A DNA stretch of 64,000 nucleotides from Shewanella sp. KX20019 (GCF_016757755.1 NZ_CP068437.1:4650001-4714000), one strand, 5' to 3'. Positions 37,060 to 46,093 are shown, counted from the stretch's first letter. The notes: generated from the sequence alone by a model not told the origin. Made by a program: numbers and translations.

Positions 37060-37314
37060 ATGATCAACCCAAAGAAAATCGAAGAAGTTGCCAAGCAGCT
37101 TAGCGAAAATCTACCCAGTGGATTAAAGCAGTTTGCAGGCGAATTTGAAGAACGTAGTAAGCAAGTTCTGCAAAACCAGCTACAAAAATTGGATGTGGTT
37201 TCCCGCGAAGAGTTTGAAGTCCAGCAGCATGTATTGATCAAAACACGTGAAAAGCTCGAAGCACTGCAAGCTCAAGTGGATGCATTAGAAGCTAAGCTAA
37301 ACGCAGCAGACTAA
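37060..37314 (+). CDS. ubiK: UbiK (YqiC/BMFP family) ubiquinone biosynthesis accessory factor
   Basis: An 84-aa protein that in E. coli forms a complex with UbiJ and aids aerobic ubiquinone synthesis. The N-terminal half is amphipathic (KIEEVAKQLSENLPSGLKQF) and can bind membranes; the C-terminal half is a coiled coil (VLIKTREKLEALQAQVDALEAKL) that trimerises. Length and layout match the BMFP/YqiC family. It has its own promoter region and a terminator. Confidence 0.92.
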   Translation: MINPKKIEEVAKQLSENLPSGLKQFAGEFEERSKQVLQNQLQKLDVVSREEFEVQQHVLIKTREKLEALQAQVDALEAKLNAAD

Positions 37315-37341
37315 TATCAACATTAGTTGATCCATAAAAAG

Positions 37342-37366
37342 GCACCCGCGAACGGGTGCTTTTTTA
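37342..37366. terminator. Terminator between ubiK and the convergent DUF417 gene
   Basis: A 7-bp GC stem (GCACCCG/CGGGTGC) with loop CGAA is flanked by A and T runs on both sides, so it can serve both converging genes. Confidence 0.9.
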
Positions 37367-37395
37367 TGCCAGTTTCTTTCCAGAGATCCTCACAG

Positions 37396-38256
37396 CTAAG
37401 AGTTTGGCCTTGGCTTACGCTGCGAAAATAGAATAAAACAGGCCGCCAGCAACACTAGGTCTTTAACAATAAACTGCCCGCTGCCCGTCAATATCGGCAA
37501 GCCCAAACTAGTTTCATAAGCTGGCAGTGTAATGATAAAGGTCTGCGTAGCTGCAAATGTTAATGCCGCGACAGCGAGCCCAAAAACATAGGCTTTATCA
37601 GACCATTTAGCTAACGCAATCCCCATTACAGCCAACAACTCCACCACACCGATGAAGTAAGAGCCGTGCAATACATTAAACAATGAGTAGATCCAGCTAA
37701 ACAGTGGACTGCTGCTCATCAGGCCTTCAATGCCGTCCGCTTCGATTTGGGTAAACTTCATTGCCCCAATCCAAACCATTACCAGTAAAATGCCTGCCAG
37801 TGCCAATTTAACAGCCACCCTGTTAACCCGTGTATGCTTGGCATAATATGATGCCAAATATAACGAGACGGCAGAAATTCCCAAATACTTAATCAGCCCC
37901 TGTCCAGCACCAATTGCTGGAAAACCACCTAAAGCATCAATCCACACAGGATGAGTCAGCAACATCCACAACGGCACTGTCGCCAGCGCAGCATAAACAT
38001 AGAGCATGATTTGGCTGTAACGTTTTTGCGGCATAATCAGTGCAACTACGACTATCAGTTGCAACACACCTAAGCCAGCTGCTAACCAAGGCATAGAGGG
38101 TAAATCGAGCTCAAGCAGTTGCTTAGTGAAGTACTGGCTATCGGTAGCGGTAAAGCGGGTTATTGCGGTTAGCAACAAGAAGCTGGCTAACAACCAACGT
38201 GATATTGTTACGCTGCTCGCAATAGACAATGAGCGTGATTTGAATGAAGTTAACAT
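37396..38256 (-). CDS. DUF417 (YkgB/RclC-like) membrane protein
   Basis: A 286-aa multi-pass inner-membrane protein with about eight hydrophobic helices. The C-terminal part has the DUF417 hallmarks: VWIGAMKFTQIEADGIEGLM, then SSPLFSWIYSLFNV and GVVELLAVMGIAL. Family members include RclC of the reactive-chlorine response. The protein is longer than RclC (about 200 aa); the extra N-terminal half is DoxX-like with four helices. No partner rcl genes are nearby. Function is unknown beyond family membership. Confidence 0.75.
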   Translation of the reverse strand: MLTSFKSRSLSIASSVTISRWLLASFLLLTAITRFTATDSQYFTKQLLELDLPSMPWLAAGLGVLQLIVVVALIMPQKRYSQIMLYVYAALATVPLWMLLTHPVWIDALGGFPAIGAGQGLIKYLGISAVSLYLASYYAKHTRVNRVAVKLALAGILLVMVWIGAMKFTQIEADGIEGLMSSSPLFSWIYSLFNVLHGSYFIGVVELLAVMGIALAKWSDKAYVFGLAVAALTFAATQTFIITLPAYETSLGLPILTGSGQFIVKDLVLLAACFILFSQRKPRPNS

Positions 38257-38331
38257 CTAGGGCTCTCAATCTTATTCAATAGTTGATTTCTGCAATAGAC
38301 CCGCGCAGATCAAAAAGCCTTTCAAACATTT

Positions 38332-38379
38332 TATACCCATCCCACCTGAAGATGCAGGATTCAGTGGGATAGGTATATA
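38332..38379. repeat. Intergenic TACCCATCC element, copy 2
   Basis: Opens TATACCCATCCCACCTGAAG and closes TCAGTGGGATAGGTATATAA; the two ends are inverted repeats (an imperfect hairpin of about 17 bp). It is nearly identical to copy 3 at 47344 and lies between the divergent DUF417 and PAP2 genes. Confidence 0.85.
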
Positions 38380-38548
38380 AATTGATTTAGCATGATTAAG
38401 TTAGATTAATTTACACTTCATGCAACTGAACTAGCATAGCCGGCCGTTAATCATTAACCTTGCCGTGCTACCCCTTAAGCCAGAGCATCGCTTTGGCTAA
38501 CATTGGTATACAAAAGCACTGCCACTATCTTGCTCATCGAGGCCCCAA

Positions 38549-39331
38549 TTGAACCCTATACATCGTGACGCCAAAACCAGTTCCAAACTCCTACTAATAG
38601 GGTGGGCGATGTTGCTCCTCATTCCTGGCAGCCTCTATATTTTTTCCGTCACCATGTTCCCGCGCATCGAGCTTGACGCTAGCTTTGCACAACTGCTGTA
38701 TTGGATAACCAGCACCGGCACTGCTCCCTATGGCATAGCTACTGGTATTGTGATTCTTATTGCCTGTTATCGCCGCCTCGCTAAGCCTCAGTTTTTACAG
38801 CTAATACTTGCTGTTTCCATCAGCATGGCGGCAACCCTTAGCCTCAATCATTTTTTAAAACCCTTTTTTGCCGAAGCGAGACCCTATGCAGCATTGCTAG
38901 CGCAGGAGTCACTGCTCAATACCGATGAATTTTATCAACACAACAAAGCAGATAAGCGAGCGATGATCAGTATTGCTGTTGAGGAGCTGGAACTCGCTCG
39001 CAGCGAAATAAACCTAAGCCCAGCCATTAAAGGACATTGGCAGCACGAGGTGGGTTACTCTTTTCCTTCGGGTCACACGCTATTTGCCGTCACTTTGGCG
39101 TTTGTTGTCAGCTTCTACCTGTTATTGGCGGGCCAAACTTCACTGCCAATAGCACTCTTTAGCTGGGCGATTGCAATGGGCTTCAGTCGAATGTGGCTAG
39201 GCATGCATTGGCCGCAAGATGTTCTCGCTTCAACCGCTATTGGCGGTATCATCGCCAGTGGCAGCATTGCAGTGATGCACTTGCTAGCAACACGAGTGAG
39301 TTGGATGCAGAAACTATCAGCAAACGGATAA
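38549..39331 (+). CDS. PAP2-family membrane phosphatase (PgpB-like)
   Basis: A 260-aa inner-membrane lipid phosphatase. The three motifs of the PAP2 family are present: KPFFAEARP (motif 1), PSGH (motif 2) and SRMWLGMHWPQD (motif 3, with the catalytic His). About six membrane helices. Length and insertion pattern resemble E. coli PgpB (254 aa), which acts on undecaprenyl pyrophosphate and phosphatidylglycerol phosphate. The start is a TTG, supported by GAGG 6 nt upstream; no ATG with a comparable site exists. PgpB assignment is likely but other PAP2 enzymes are possible. Confidence 0.82.
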   Translation: MNPIHRDAKTSSKLLLIGWAMLLLIPGSLYIFSVTMFPRIELDASFAQLLYWITSTGTAPYGIATGIVILIACYRRLAKPQFLQLILAVSISMAATLSLNHFLKPFFAEARPYAALLAQESLLNTDEFYQHNKADKRAMISIAVEELELARSEINLSPAIKGHWQHEVGYSFPSGHTLFAVTLAFVVSFYLLLAGQTSLPIALFSWAIAMGFSRMWLGMHWPQDVLASTAIGGIIASGSIAVMHLLATRVSWMQKLSANG

Positions 39332-39413
39332 TGGCTTCCTGCCAACACCTTGAACTTCAACAGAATAAGGGTATGCTGCCTAGGACGTTATCTGACTTTT
39401 AAGAGAAACCCCA

Positions 39414-39899
39414 ATGGCTGACCTTCAATTAGACAAAATTGATCTGCATATCCTTAAACTCGTGCAGCAACATGGAAAGCTGTCTAACCAAGAGCTAGCG
39501 GAGAAAGTCGGTCTCTCTCCTTCACCTTGCTCTCGTAGAGTCAAAGCATTAGAAGAAGCGGGTTATATTGCTGGCTATGCCACTTTACTTAGCCCCGCGC
39601 ACTTTGACTTAGCGCTCACCGCCTATATCCAAGTACGACTCGAGAAGCACTCGAGTGAGATTTTAGAGGGCTTTGAAGCCAAAGTTGCCTCTTATGATGA
39701 AGTACAAGAGTGCTGTTTACTGACTGGTAGCGATGCCGATTACCAACTAAAAGTATTGGTTAAGGACATGCCAGCATTTAAAGTATTCTTGCTCGACAAG
39801 CTTACCACCAATGAGCAGATCGCCGGTGTGCACTCAAGCTTTGTACTTAAACAGGTTAAAAGCCAAACGCAAATTCCATTACCACAATCTGCTGACTAA
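39414..39899 (+). CDS. Lrp/AsnC-family transcriptional regulator
   Basis: A 161-aa regulator. The N-terminal winged helix (LDKIDLHILKLVQQHGKLSNQELAEKVGLSPSPCSRRVKALEEAGYI, positions 6-51 as a whole) is standard. A C-terminal RAM/ACT-like domain carries the family pattern (VQECCLLTGSDADYQLKVLV). The usual ligand is an amino acid. It lies upstream of a neurotransmitter:sodium symporter gene, a plausible target; that is inference from position. Confidence 0.88.
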   Translation: MADLQLDKIDLHILKLVQQHGKLSNQELAEKVGLSPSPCSRRVKALEEAGYIAGYATLLSPAHFDLALTAYIQVRLEKHSSEILEGFEAKVASYDEVQECCLLTGSDADYQLKVLVKDMPAFKVFLLDKLTTNEQIAGVHSSFVLKQVKSQTQIPLPQSAD

Positions 39900-40184
39900 A
39901 TAACGCCTACCAACTCCAACCTTGGCTACTGCGACTATAATCTGTGGATTCGGTCGCACTTCTCCTATAAAGCTGAAAATGATTAAATTGCGCGATCAGG
40001 GTAGCGAACTGCCGCCTACGCAACATAATTTCGTTAAAAATTAAATTTCAAAGCATTAGTATCGTTTTTCATGAAAATTAAAAGCAATGCTGCCGGCATT
40101 GGTTATATTCGCGCGTATTTTTTGCGTTGACCTACGTTTTCAAAGCTCTATCATGCGCGCTCTTTAATTGGTTCGAGATCATTT

Positions 40185-41543
40185 ATGAGCACTGTAAAAC
40201 AGGGGCATTTCAGCTCTAGAATTGGCTTTATCATGGCTGCAGCTGGAAGCGCTGTTGGTGTGGGTAATATTTGGGGCTTTCCCACTCAGGCAGCAACTCA
40301 TGGTGGCGGCGCATTTTTATTAGTGTATCTAATTTTGATCTTGCTGCTTGGTTACCCGATGTTACTTGCTGAGTTGATGATTGGTCGCCATGGCCAAACC
40401 AACCCAGCAGATGCTATGGCTAAAATAGCTAATAATTCAATGGGCAAAAAAATAGGCAAAGCCATCGGTTTTACCTCCATTATTACCGCCACTCTTATCT
40501 GTACTTTTTACAGCATATTATCAGGCTGGTTTGTCAGTTTTGCCCTAGCGCCTGTGGCACAAGTCGCTGGTCAACCCGATATATCTGCTTGGTTAATGGA
40601 CTTTTCACTAGCCCGTAATCTAGTGTTTACCCTAGTATTTATCGCCATGGTCATTTTAGTGATCCGCCAAGGTGTTCAACAGGGTATCGAGCGTTGGTCA
40701 AAACGGTTAATGCCGATGTTGCTGATTATCTTAGTCGCTGGTGTAGGTTATATATTGACACAGCCAGGTGCCATGCAGGGTCTTGAAGTGTTGCTGATAC
40801 CTGATTTTAGCCGTATTTTCGAAGCCGATGTACTTGTCGGTGCACTGGGGCAAACCTTCTTCTCGCTCACCATTGGTACCGGTGCAATGATGGTTTACGG
40901 TGCCTATTTAAGCCAAAAGGAGGACTTAGGCAAGCTAACCGCCTATGTCACGTTAACCGATACCAGCGTGGCATTTTTAGCCGCATTGATGGTGATCCCT
41001 GCTATGTATGTGGCCCAGCATAATGGCGTACAGATCTTCGCAGAAGATGGCAGCCTGCTCAATTCTGACACCTTAGTGTTTACCGTATTACCAGCGCTAT
41101 TTGATACCCTAGGCGGTGTCAGTCAGTATCTGCTGGCGATTATCTTCTTTGTGTTGATGACCATTGCCGGCCTCACTTCTGCTATTTCGATTGTTGAAGT
41201 CCCGACTAGCTACATAGTGGAAAAGACCTCACTTGGTCGCGACAAAGCTACCTTGTTAGTCGGTGCCCTAATTGCGGTGTTATCTATGTTGGTGGTGTTT
41301 AACTTCAGTGCCCTGTTTGGCGCGATGATCACCCTGACCACCGAGCGTGCGCAGCCATTAATCGCCTTAGGTATCGCCATATTTACCGGTTGGGTCTGGA
41401 GTCGTAATAAGTTAATCAGCACTATCGCAGCGCAAGACGGTGTTAAAGCCGACGGGCTGTTTTGGAAGTTATGGCCAGTCTATGTGAAGTTTGTTTGTCC
41501 GCTGTTGATTATCGTTATTATCATGCAGTTGTTTACGAGTTAA
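40185..41543 (+). CDS. Sodium-dependent NSS-family amino acid transporter
   Basis: A 452-aa symporter of the neurotransmitter:sodium symporter family (LeuT fold). The N-terminus has the family signature (FSSRIGFIMAAAGSAVGVGNIWGFP, residues 9-33), including the unwound-helix sodium/substrate site. About eleven to twelve hydrophobic helices follow. Bacterial members import tryptophan, tyrosine, leucine or similar amino acids; the substrate cannot be named. A monocistronic unit with its own terminator; the 285-nt upstream region may carry control by the Lrp-type regulator. Confidence 0.9.
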   Translation: MSTVKQGHFSSRIGFIMAAAGSAVGVGNIWGFPTQAATHGGGAFLLVYLILILLLGYPMLLAELMIGRHGQTNPADAMAKIANNSMGKKIGKAIGFTSIITATLICTFYSILSGWFVSFALAPVAQVAGQPDISAWLMDFSLARNLVFTLVFIAMVILVIRQGVQQGIERWSKRLMPMLLIILVAGVGYILTQPGAMQGLEVLLIPDFSRIFEADVLVGALGQTFFSLTIGTGAMMVYGAYLSQKEDLGKLTAYVTLTDTSVAFLAALMVIPAMYVAQHNGVQIFAEDGSLLNSDTLVFTVLPALFDTLGGVSQYLLAIIFFVLMTIAGLTSAISIVEVPTSYIVEKTSLGRDKATLLVGALIAVLSMLVVFNFSALFGAMITLTTERAQPLIALGIAIFTGWVWSRNKLISTIAAQDGVKADGLFWKLWPVYVKFVCPLLIIVIIMQLFTS

Positions 41544-41579
41544 CGCTGACTACGTTGCTATAACTATCGTAACTACTGA

Positions 41580-41606
41580 ATCCCCGCTATATGCGGGGAT
41601 TTTTGT
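41580..41606 (+). terminator. Terminator of the NSS transporter gene
   Basis: A perfect 8-bp GC-rich stem (ATCCCCGC/GCGGGGAT), 5-nt loop, followed by TTTTTG. Confidence 0.93.
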
Positions 41607-41689
41607 TTAAACTCGTCGTTATGAAGTATGAACATCACTATGCTGCTATGGCAAAAAACTGTTAATTTGAGCCACTAATATTAAAGTTA

Positions 41690-41850
41690 GGCTTGGATAA
41701 AATCTAAATCAAGGTCGTGGTGCTTCGCCCACACCAGAGCCAAGGGGCAAAGCGCTTGCGCCCCTTGACAATCCCTCATCGCCCCGGCGAAATTTCTGAA
41801 AAGCGAAACTTCCAACGGGGGAGATTTGATTCTGCAAGCTAGGCTATTTA
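41690..41850. other. Noncoding stretch with GC-rich hairpin
   Basis: No credible gene. It contains AAGGGGCAAAGCGCTTGCGCC, which folds with the following CCCTT into a GC-rich hairpin (41736-41765), then further short inverted repeats (CCCGGCG, CCAACGGGG). It looks like a REP-type intergenic element at the edge of the accessory islet; a comparison with other Shewanella intergenic regions would settle that. Confidence 0.4.
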
Positions 41851-41855
41851 GCTAT

Positions 41856-41946
41856 TGGGGTCAGAGTAAACTTTAGTAAATGGATACGCTGGTGCTAGAT
41901 GATTCCGCTTTTCAAACCCAGTGCAGATGCGACTGAGGCCTTCGAA
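41856..41946 (+). repeat. Dispersed repeat, copy A (GGGGTCAGAG...GGTGCTAGAT family)
   Basis: Starts GGGGTCAGAGTAAACTTTAG and includes GGTGCTAGATGATTCCGC and TTTTCAAACCCAGTG, ending CTGAGGCCTTCGAAAAC. Related copies are at 42838-42912 (same strand) and 59853-59942 (inverted). The remaining sequence to 42402 is noncoding and is partly related to the leader at 42912-43210 (shared GCGTCTGCACATA, GTCATTGGAAC, and an AAATAARCCATTT motif). Confidence 0.8.
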
Positions 41947-42402
41947 AACATGCCTATTCTGTTCCATACAGAATATGGTATTTCCTCCATCCTTGGAGGT
42001 CAGACGTTTTCGTTAAGCCCACATGGACCCTTTCTTTTATAAAGAGCTGCTGCGAGTCTCAGTAGCGTCTGCACATACGCCTGCCGCAGGTCATTGGAAC
42101 AATTAACTATCACCGTGGACTCTGCATTGAATAGTACAAAAAGAGCACTCGAGTTCATTAACCACAGATAATTCCGTCGCAATTGAAAAAAGTTATATTT
42201 CAAACTACTGTGCAACATGAGAAAGCAACACACAAACCTCGTAAATAAGCAGGCTCGTTGTTTAAAATCACAAACTATCTACCTTGAGTATAAACTTAAA
42301 ATAAGCCATTTGCAGCAATGACTTAACAGTGATACCTTCGAGTATAATAACTTTGCTGCCAAGAACATTATCGGCGGCTGTTGAATTAAGCAATTAAATC
42401 CC

Positions 42403-42810
42403 ATGAATACTTTACAGAAACTTGCTGACAAAAATAAAACTCATGACATGCACCGGAACAGTGAACACTTTCTGACTCTAGTCATGTTCTTGGTATTATT
42501 TCCATTTCTGTTTGGAATCGCCATTGATATAGGTGTAATTGAGTCTTCAGAAAACTTTAACCTCTGGCTGTATGGTGTTGGAGCTTTGTGTTTTGGCTTG
42601 CCCTTTGCTGCGATGGGCGATCTAATGATCTTTCATCGGTGGCTAAAATTAGTAGGGCTAATCATTGCTCAAATTTGGTTTGTATATTTCTGGGCATTTA
42701 AAATGCAATCATGGGTAGCTTTTGCACCTCTAGTTGTTACCTTTCTGATAGTGAGAATTCAGGCATCAAAAATACGAGGGAAAGCTGAAGCCGAAGAAAA
42801 TAACACTTAA
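42403..42810 (+). CDS. Small four-helix membrane protein of unknown function
   Basis: A 135-aa protein I do not recognise. It has four hydrophobic segments (about residues 24-45, 53-75, 84-103, 107-123), a charged N-terminus (NTLQKLADKNKTHDMHRNSE) and a polar tail (IRGKAEAEENNT). It is alone between two noncoding stretches that contain related repeats, suggesting an inserted unit. No strong ribosome binding site precedes the ATG. The continuous reading frame and membrane pattern support a real gene. Confidence 0.65.
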   Translation: MNTLQKLADKNKTHDMHRNSEHFLTLVMFLVLFPFLFGIAIDIGVIESSENFNLWLYGVGALCFGLPFAAMGDLMIFHRWLKLVGLIIAQIWFVYFWAFKMQSWVAFAPLVVTFLIVRIQASKIRGKAEAEENNT

Positions 42811-42837
42811 CAAGCCACTAATGTGCGGCTCACTAAT

Positions 42838-42912
42838 TATTGGGGTCAGAGAGAATAATACTAACTGGACACGCTGGTGCTAGATAATTCCGCTTTTCAA
42901 ACCAAGTGTAAA
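42838..42912 (+). repeat. Dispersed repeat, copy B
   Basis: Starts TTGGGGTCAGAGAGAATAAT and includes GGTGCTAGATAATTCCGC and TTTTCAAACCAAGTG, aligning with copy A over about 70 bp. It lies 28 nt after the orphan membrane gene and starts the noncoding leader of the next orphan gene (to 43210), which otherwise shows no gene. Confidence 0.8.
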
Positions 42913-43210
42913 TGTGGCAGCGTCTGCACATAAGGTCATTCATATTTGACCCATAGAGATATGGGGAATGTCATAATGATGTCGGGAACACCATCGACCA
43001 TGTGATCACGACATTCGGACATCCTGTCCAGCACCACAGCAAGTCATTGGAACCACCAAAGTTAGAGTATCAAGCTTTGATTGGCCAAAGTAGTGAGGTT
43101 ACGAAATAAACCATTTACGATAATTGCTTAGCGGTGCTAACGTTGGACAAAAAAAGTGCGCAGCCAACAACGTTATCGAGCTACTATTGAATAAGCTTTA
43201 GGGGGATTAA

Positions 43211-43639
43211 GTGCTCGCATCAGAGTTGACTAAAAAATTATTAGCTGAAGGTTGCACGCCAGAAAGCTTTGCTGTTTTGTCTCGACAAAGCGATGCTTAT
43301 TGCTTGGATAGACTTGGAGGTGCGTGGGCTGTTTTTTATTCCGAAAGAGGAATAGATGCTAACCCTATCTATTGGTCAAGCTCGGAAATTGACGCTTGCA
43401 GATTCTTCTATGACTACATTCTAAATTTAGAGCATTGGCACTTGGTCGGCTTTTTTATACAAGAAACAAAAGCTCAAGAACTAGAACATAAACTGAAAAA
43501 GTTTGGAGTTGGTTCTATTCGAAATGATATACCCGCTTTCAATACCGCCAATGCTCCAAGATACCGTGTGTTCGTTGTCGGTAAAGATATATTTAAAGCC
43601 AAAGATCACCTTGGAACTCAGGTAATAAAGTGTACCTAA
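43211..43639 (+). CDS. Hypothetical protein, 142 aa
   Basis: Not recognised. The start is a GTG with AGGGGG 6 nt upstream, a good ribosome binding site. The protein is soluble, with an alpha/beta pattern and aromatic-rich patches (GAWAVFYSERG, RFFYDYILNLEHWHLVGFF). It lacks signal peptide and membrane helices. The size and context (single gene between repeat-bearing leaders) resemble accessory or immunity-type genes, but nothing specific supports that. It is followed by 128 nt of noncoding sequence before the VOC gene. Confidence 0.65.
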   Translation: MLASELTKKLLAEGCTPESFAVLSRQSDAYCLDRLGGAWAVFYSERGIDANPIYWSSSEIDACRFFYDYILNLEHWHLVGFFIQETKAQELEHKLKKFGVGSIRNDIPAFNTANAPRYRVFVVGKDIFKAKDHLGTQVIKCT

Positions 43640-43767
43640 CAATATTTTGAAGCTGAGCAGCTAACAGCTTACTTCGTTTTTATTCGCGAGATACTTTAGC
43701 CAAATATATAATGGCCCGCTGAAATGGGCGCTATGTAACCGAGACCGTTTTCACTCTAGGTAACAAA

Positions 43768-44184
43768 ATGAAGCAGAATATCGTGCATATTGCACTTGTA
43801 GTCAAAGACTACGACGAAGCGATAGACTTCTATGTGAACAAGCTAAAGTTTGAGCTTATTGAAGATACTTATCAATCTGAGCAAGATAAACGCTGGGTTG
43901 TTGTCGCGCCACCAAACTCACATGGTGTAACTTTGCTACTTGCTAAGGCTTCTAAACCTGAACAGCACGATTTTATTGGCAATCAAGCCGGTGGGCGGGT
44001 TTTCATCTTCCTAAATACTGACGATTTTTGGCGTGACTATAAGCACATGAAGTCAATTGGTATCAACTTCATTCGAGAACCGAAAGAGCAGGATTACGGC
44101 ACTGTAGCAGTCTTTGAGGATTTATATGGCAACCTTTGGGATTTACTGCAGCTAAATCCCGATCATCCCATGGCGAAAAGATAG
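43768..44184 (+). CDS. VOC-family (glyoxalase/dioxygenase fold) protein
   Basis: A 138-aa protein with the two beta-alpha-beta-beta-beta modules of the vicinal oxygen chelate fold. The first (IVHIALVVKDYDEAIDFYVN) carries a metal-site His at position 7; the second ends with the family-typical DLYGNLWDLLQLN, where a Glu is often the metal ligand but here the position reads Asp. Members include glyoxalases, fosfomycin-resistance proteins and ring-cleavage enzymes; the substrate is unknown. A stand-alone gene, convergent with the TetR gene. Confidence 0.82.
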   Translation: MKQNIVHIALVVKDYDEAIDFYVNKLKFELIEDTYQSEQDKRWVVVAPPNSHGVTLLLAKASKPEQHDFIGNQAGGRVFIFLNTDDFWRDYKHMKSIGINFIREPKEQDYGTVAVFEDLYGNLWDLLQLNPDHPMAKR

Positions 44185-44240
44185 CAATAGCTTTAAATCT
44201 AAGCCACTTTTCAAAATATAACTTAACCAACCTCAGATCA

Positions 44241-44849
44241 TTAAACGGCGTACTGTTTAATGATCATCTCTACTGCGGTATCAACAACCTCTGCTGTTTT
44301 TGCATCATCAGGAAATGGGGCGTTTTGTATCAACTGTGGCCAGAAGCAGAACGCTTTAATGACCGCTAAAAACTGCGTTACTAACATCTCAGGGCTGTTC
44401 GCTTTTATCACTCCAGCCTCAATGGCTGATTCAAACCAGTTGGCCATGGGAGACTCTTGCTTACTGAGCTGCAGCATCGCTTCTTCTATCAATTCTGGTG
44501 AGTGAATAGCTTCGGCAATAATCACTTTTGAGGTCGCGATAAATCCTTCCGCTTTTAGTAAGGCAATTTCATGATTAGCAAGTAAAGTAAGCTGCGATTT
44601 AAGCGATGCATCCGCACTGTAAGGCACGCTTTCTAACGCGCACAGCATCGACATCATCTCTTGCATAATCGCGCCGAACAAGGCTTCTTTACTGGGGAAA
44701 TGGTTGTACACCGTTCGCTTAGAAACATCAGCCCGCTTAGCAATATCATCCATGCTTGCTGTCTTAAAACCCTTAGCACGAAACTCTGTAATCGCAGCAG
44801 AGATCACCGCTGCACGTTTTATTTCTGAACGTGTAATCTTTTTATCCAT
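44241..44849 (-). CDS. TetR-family regulator
   Basis: A 202-aa regulator with an N-terminal helix-turn-helix (AAITEFRAKGFKTASMDDIA, then VSKRTVYNHFPSKEALF). The start at MDKKITRSE (44849) is preferred; an open extension to 44921 has no family support. The C-terminal domain resembles the AefR-like group. It is divergent from the metallo-beta-lactamase gene, and the intergenic region holds inverted repeats that are likely its operators. Confidence 0.87.
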   Translation of the reverse strand: MDKKITRSEIKRAAVISAAITEFRAKGFKTASMDDIAKRADVSKRTVYNHFPSKEALFGAIMQEMMSMLCALESVPYSADASLKSQLTLLANHEIALLKAEGFIATSKVIIAEAIHSPELIEEAMLQLSKQESPMANWFESAIEAGVIKANSPEMLVTQFLAVIKAFCFWPQLIQNAPFPDDAKTAEVVDTAVEMIIKQYAV

Positions 44850-44907
44850 TATTTTCAAAACCTTACTCAAGGAGCTCAACCATACACCACACCATTTTAC
44901 ACTCAGC

Positions 44908-44954
44908 AGTTTACTTTTCAAAATATTTTAGTAAACTACACCGTATAGTTTACT
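44908..44954. promoter_or_regulatory. Inverted-repeat operator between tetR and the MBL gene
   Basis: AGTAAACTA (44930-44938) and TAGTTTACT (44946-44954) form a 9-bp inverted repeat with a 7-nt spacer. A third half-site, AGTTTACT (44908-44915), forms a wider dyad with the left arm. The site lies 13 nt before the MBL start and 58 nt from the tetR start, consistent with repression of both. Confidence 0.7.
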
Positions 44955-44967
44955 TTTAATAATCACT

Positions 44968-46074
44968 ATGAAGCTAATTAAACTCATTTCAATATTGGTA
45001 TTTATCGGAGGCATTATGCTGGCAACTTCAGCTTTAACATCATCCAACCATCCAGGCGACGTTAACGTCAGTGAGCAACGCGCGCACCACAAGGCAAAGG
45101 GTGGCTTTATCAATACTAGCCCAAGCTTTACTGACGATACTGCCATTCTGCCGCTGCTGAAGCGTTATATTACCGAGACCAGAGTCGACGCTACTCCTAC
45201 GATGGAGATCCCAGTAATGACCGTCACCGCTGAGCTACTCAGAAACTTACCAAAGAACCAAGACACGGTGATCCGTTTAGGCCATTCGAGTATCTTTTTG
45301 CAAGTCGACGGCCAACGCTGGTTGATTGATCCGGTTTTTAGTAAGCGAGCTTCGCCTTTTAGCTTTGCAGGGCCGAAACGCTTCCACCAGCCACCTATTG
45401 CACTAACAGACTTACCGTCAATCGATGGGGTGATGATTAGCCATGATCACTATGACCATTTGGACAAAGCTTCAATCAAGCACCTAGCAAAAAGTGTGGC
45501 GTATTTCGTGGTACCGCTGGGAGTTGATAAGCACCTTACCGACTGGGGCGTTAAACCGAACCAGATCCACAGCCTCGACTGGTGGCAAGCACATAATAGT
45601 TCAGGGGTAACCATTACCGCGACACCGACTCAACATTTTTCTGGGCGCAGTTTATTTGATAAGAATGACACTCTATGGGCGTCATACGTGATTCAATCGA
45701 CTAACAGTAGCCTCTATTTCAGCGGTGATTCAGGCTATTTTGATGGCTTTAAGCAGATTGGTGAGCGCTTTGGTCCATTTGATCTGACCATGGTTGAAAC
45801 TGGGGCTTATGATAAAGACTGGGCAACTATCCATATGACGCCAGAGCAAAGTCTGCAAGCGCATATTGATCTGCAAGGGAAGAAGATGATGCCTATCCAT
45901 AACGGTACCTTCGATCTGGCCTTTCACAGTTGGTACGACCCGCTCAATCAAATCACACAACTGGCCAGTGATGCTAATATCGAGATTGTCACGCCGAAGA
46001 TGGGCGAGCTAATCGCAGTCAATGAGATCCATGAAACCAGCCAATGGTGGGCTGCGCTAGCCAATGAGCTTTAA
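44968..46074 (+). CDS. Exported metallo-beta-lactamase-fold hydrolase (NAPE-PLD/UlaG-like)
   Basis: A 368-aa protein with an N-terminal signal or anchor (LIKLISILVFIGGIMLATSA). The metal-binding motif H159-D-H-Y-D163-H164 is intact; other features are RLGHSSIFLQVDG, LIDPVFSKRASPF, the FSGDSGYF motif and a late MPIHNGTFDLAFH. These match the NAPE-PLD-like branch, which cleaves phosphodiester or lactone bonds; the substrate is not known. It is divergent from a TetR gene and probably induced when that repressor is released. Confidence 0.85.
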   Translation: MKLIKLISILVFIGGIMLATSALTSSNHPGDVNVSEQRAHHKAKGGFINTSPSFTDDTAILPLLKRYITETRVDATPTMEIPVMTVTAELLRNLPKNQDTVIRLGHSSIFLQVDGQRWLIDPVFSKRASPFSFAGPKRFHQPPIALTDLPSIDGVMISHDHYDHLDKASIKHLAKSVAYFVVPLGVDKHLTDWGVKPNQIHSLDWWQAHNSSGVTITATPTQHFSGRSLFDKNDTLWASYVIQSTNSSLYFSGDSGYFDGFKQIGERFGPFDLTMVETGAYDKDWATIHMTPEQSLQAHIDLQGKKMMPIHNGTFDLAFHSWYDPLNQITQLASDANIEIVTPKMGELIAVNEIHETSQWWAALANEL

Positions 46075-46093
46075 GATTAAACTCACTAGAACA

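Noticed and set aside
42000..42233. 77-aa minus-strand ORF in the islet leader
   Set aside because: Overlaps the leader blocks shared with 42912-43210, where the frame is not kept; no family resemblance.
42811..43210. Integron cassette array (attC sites around the orphan genes)
   Set aside because: TAACAAGC-like ends and a GTTGGAC were noticed, but no paired attC arms or integrase could be identified; the shared leader explains the similarity better.
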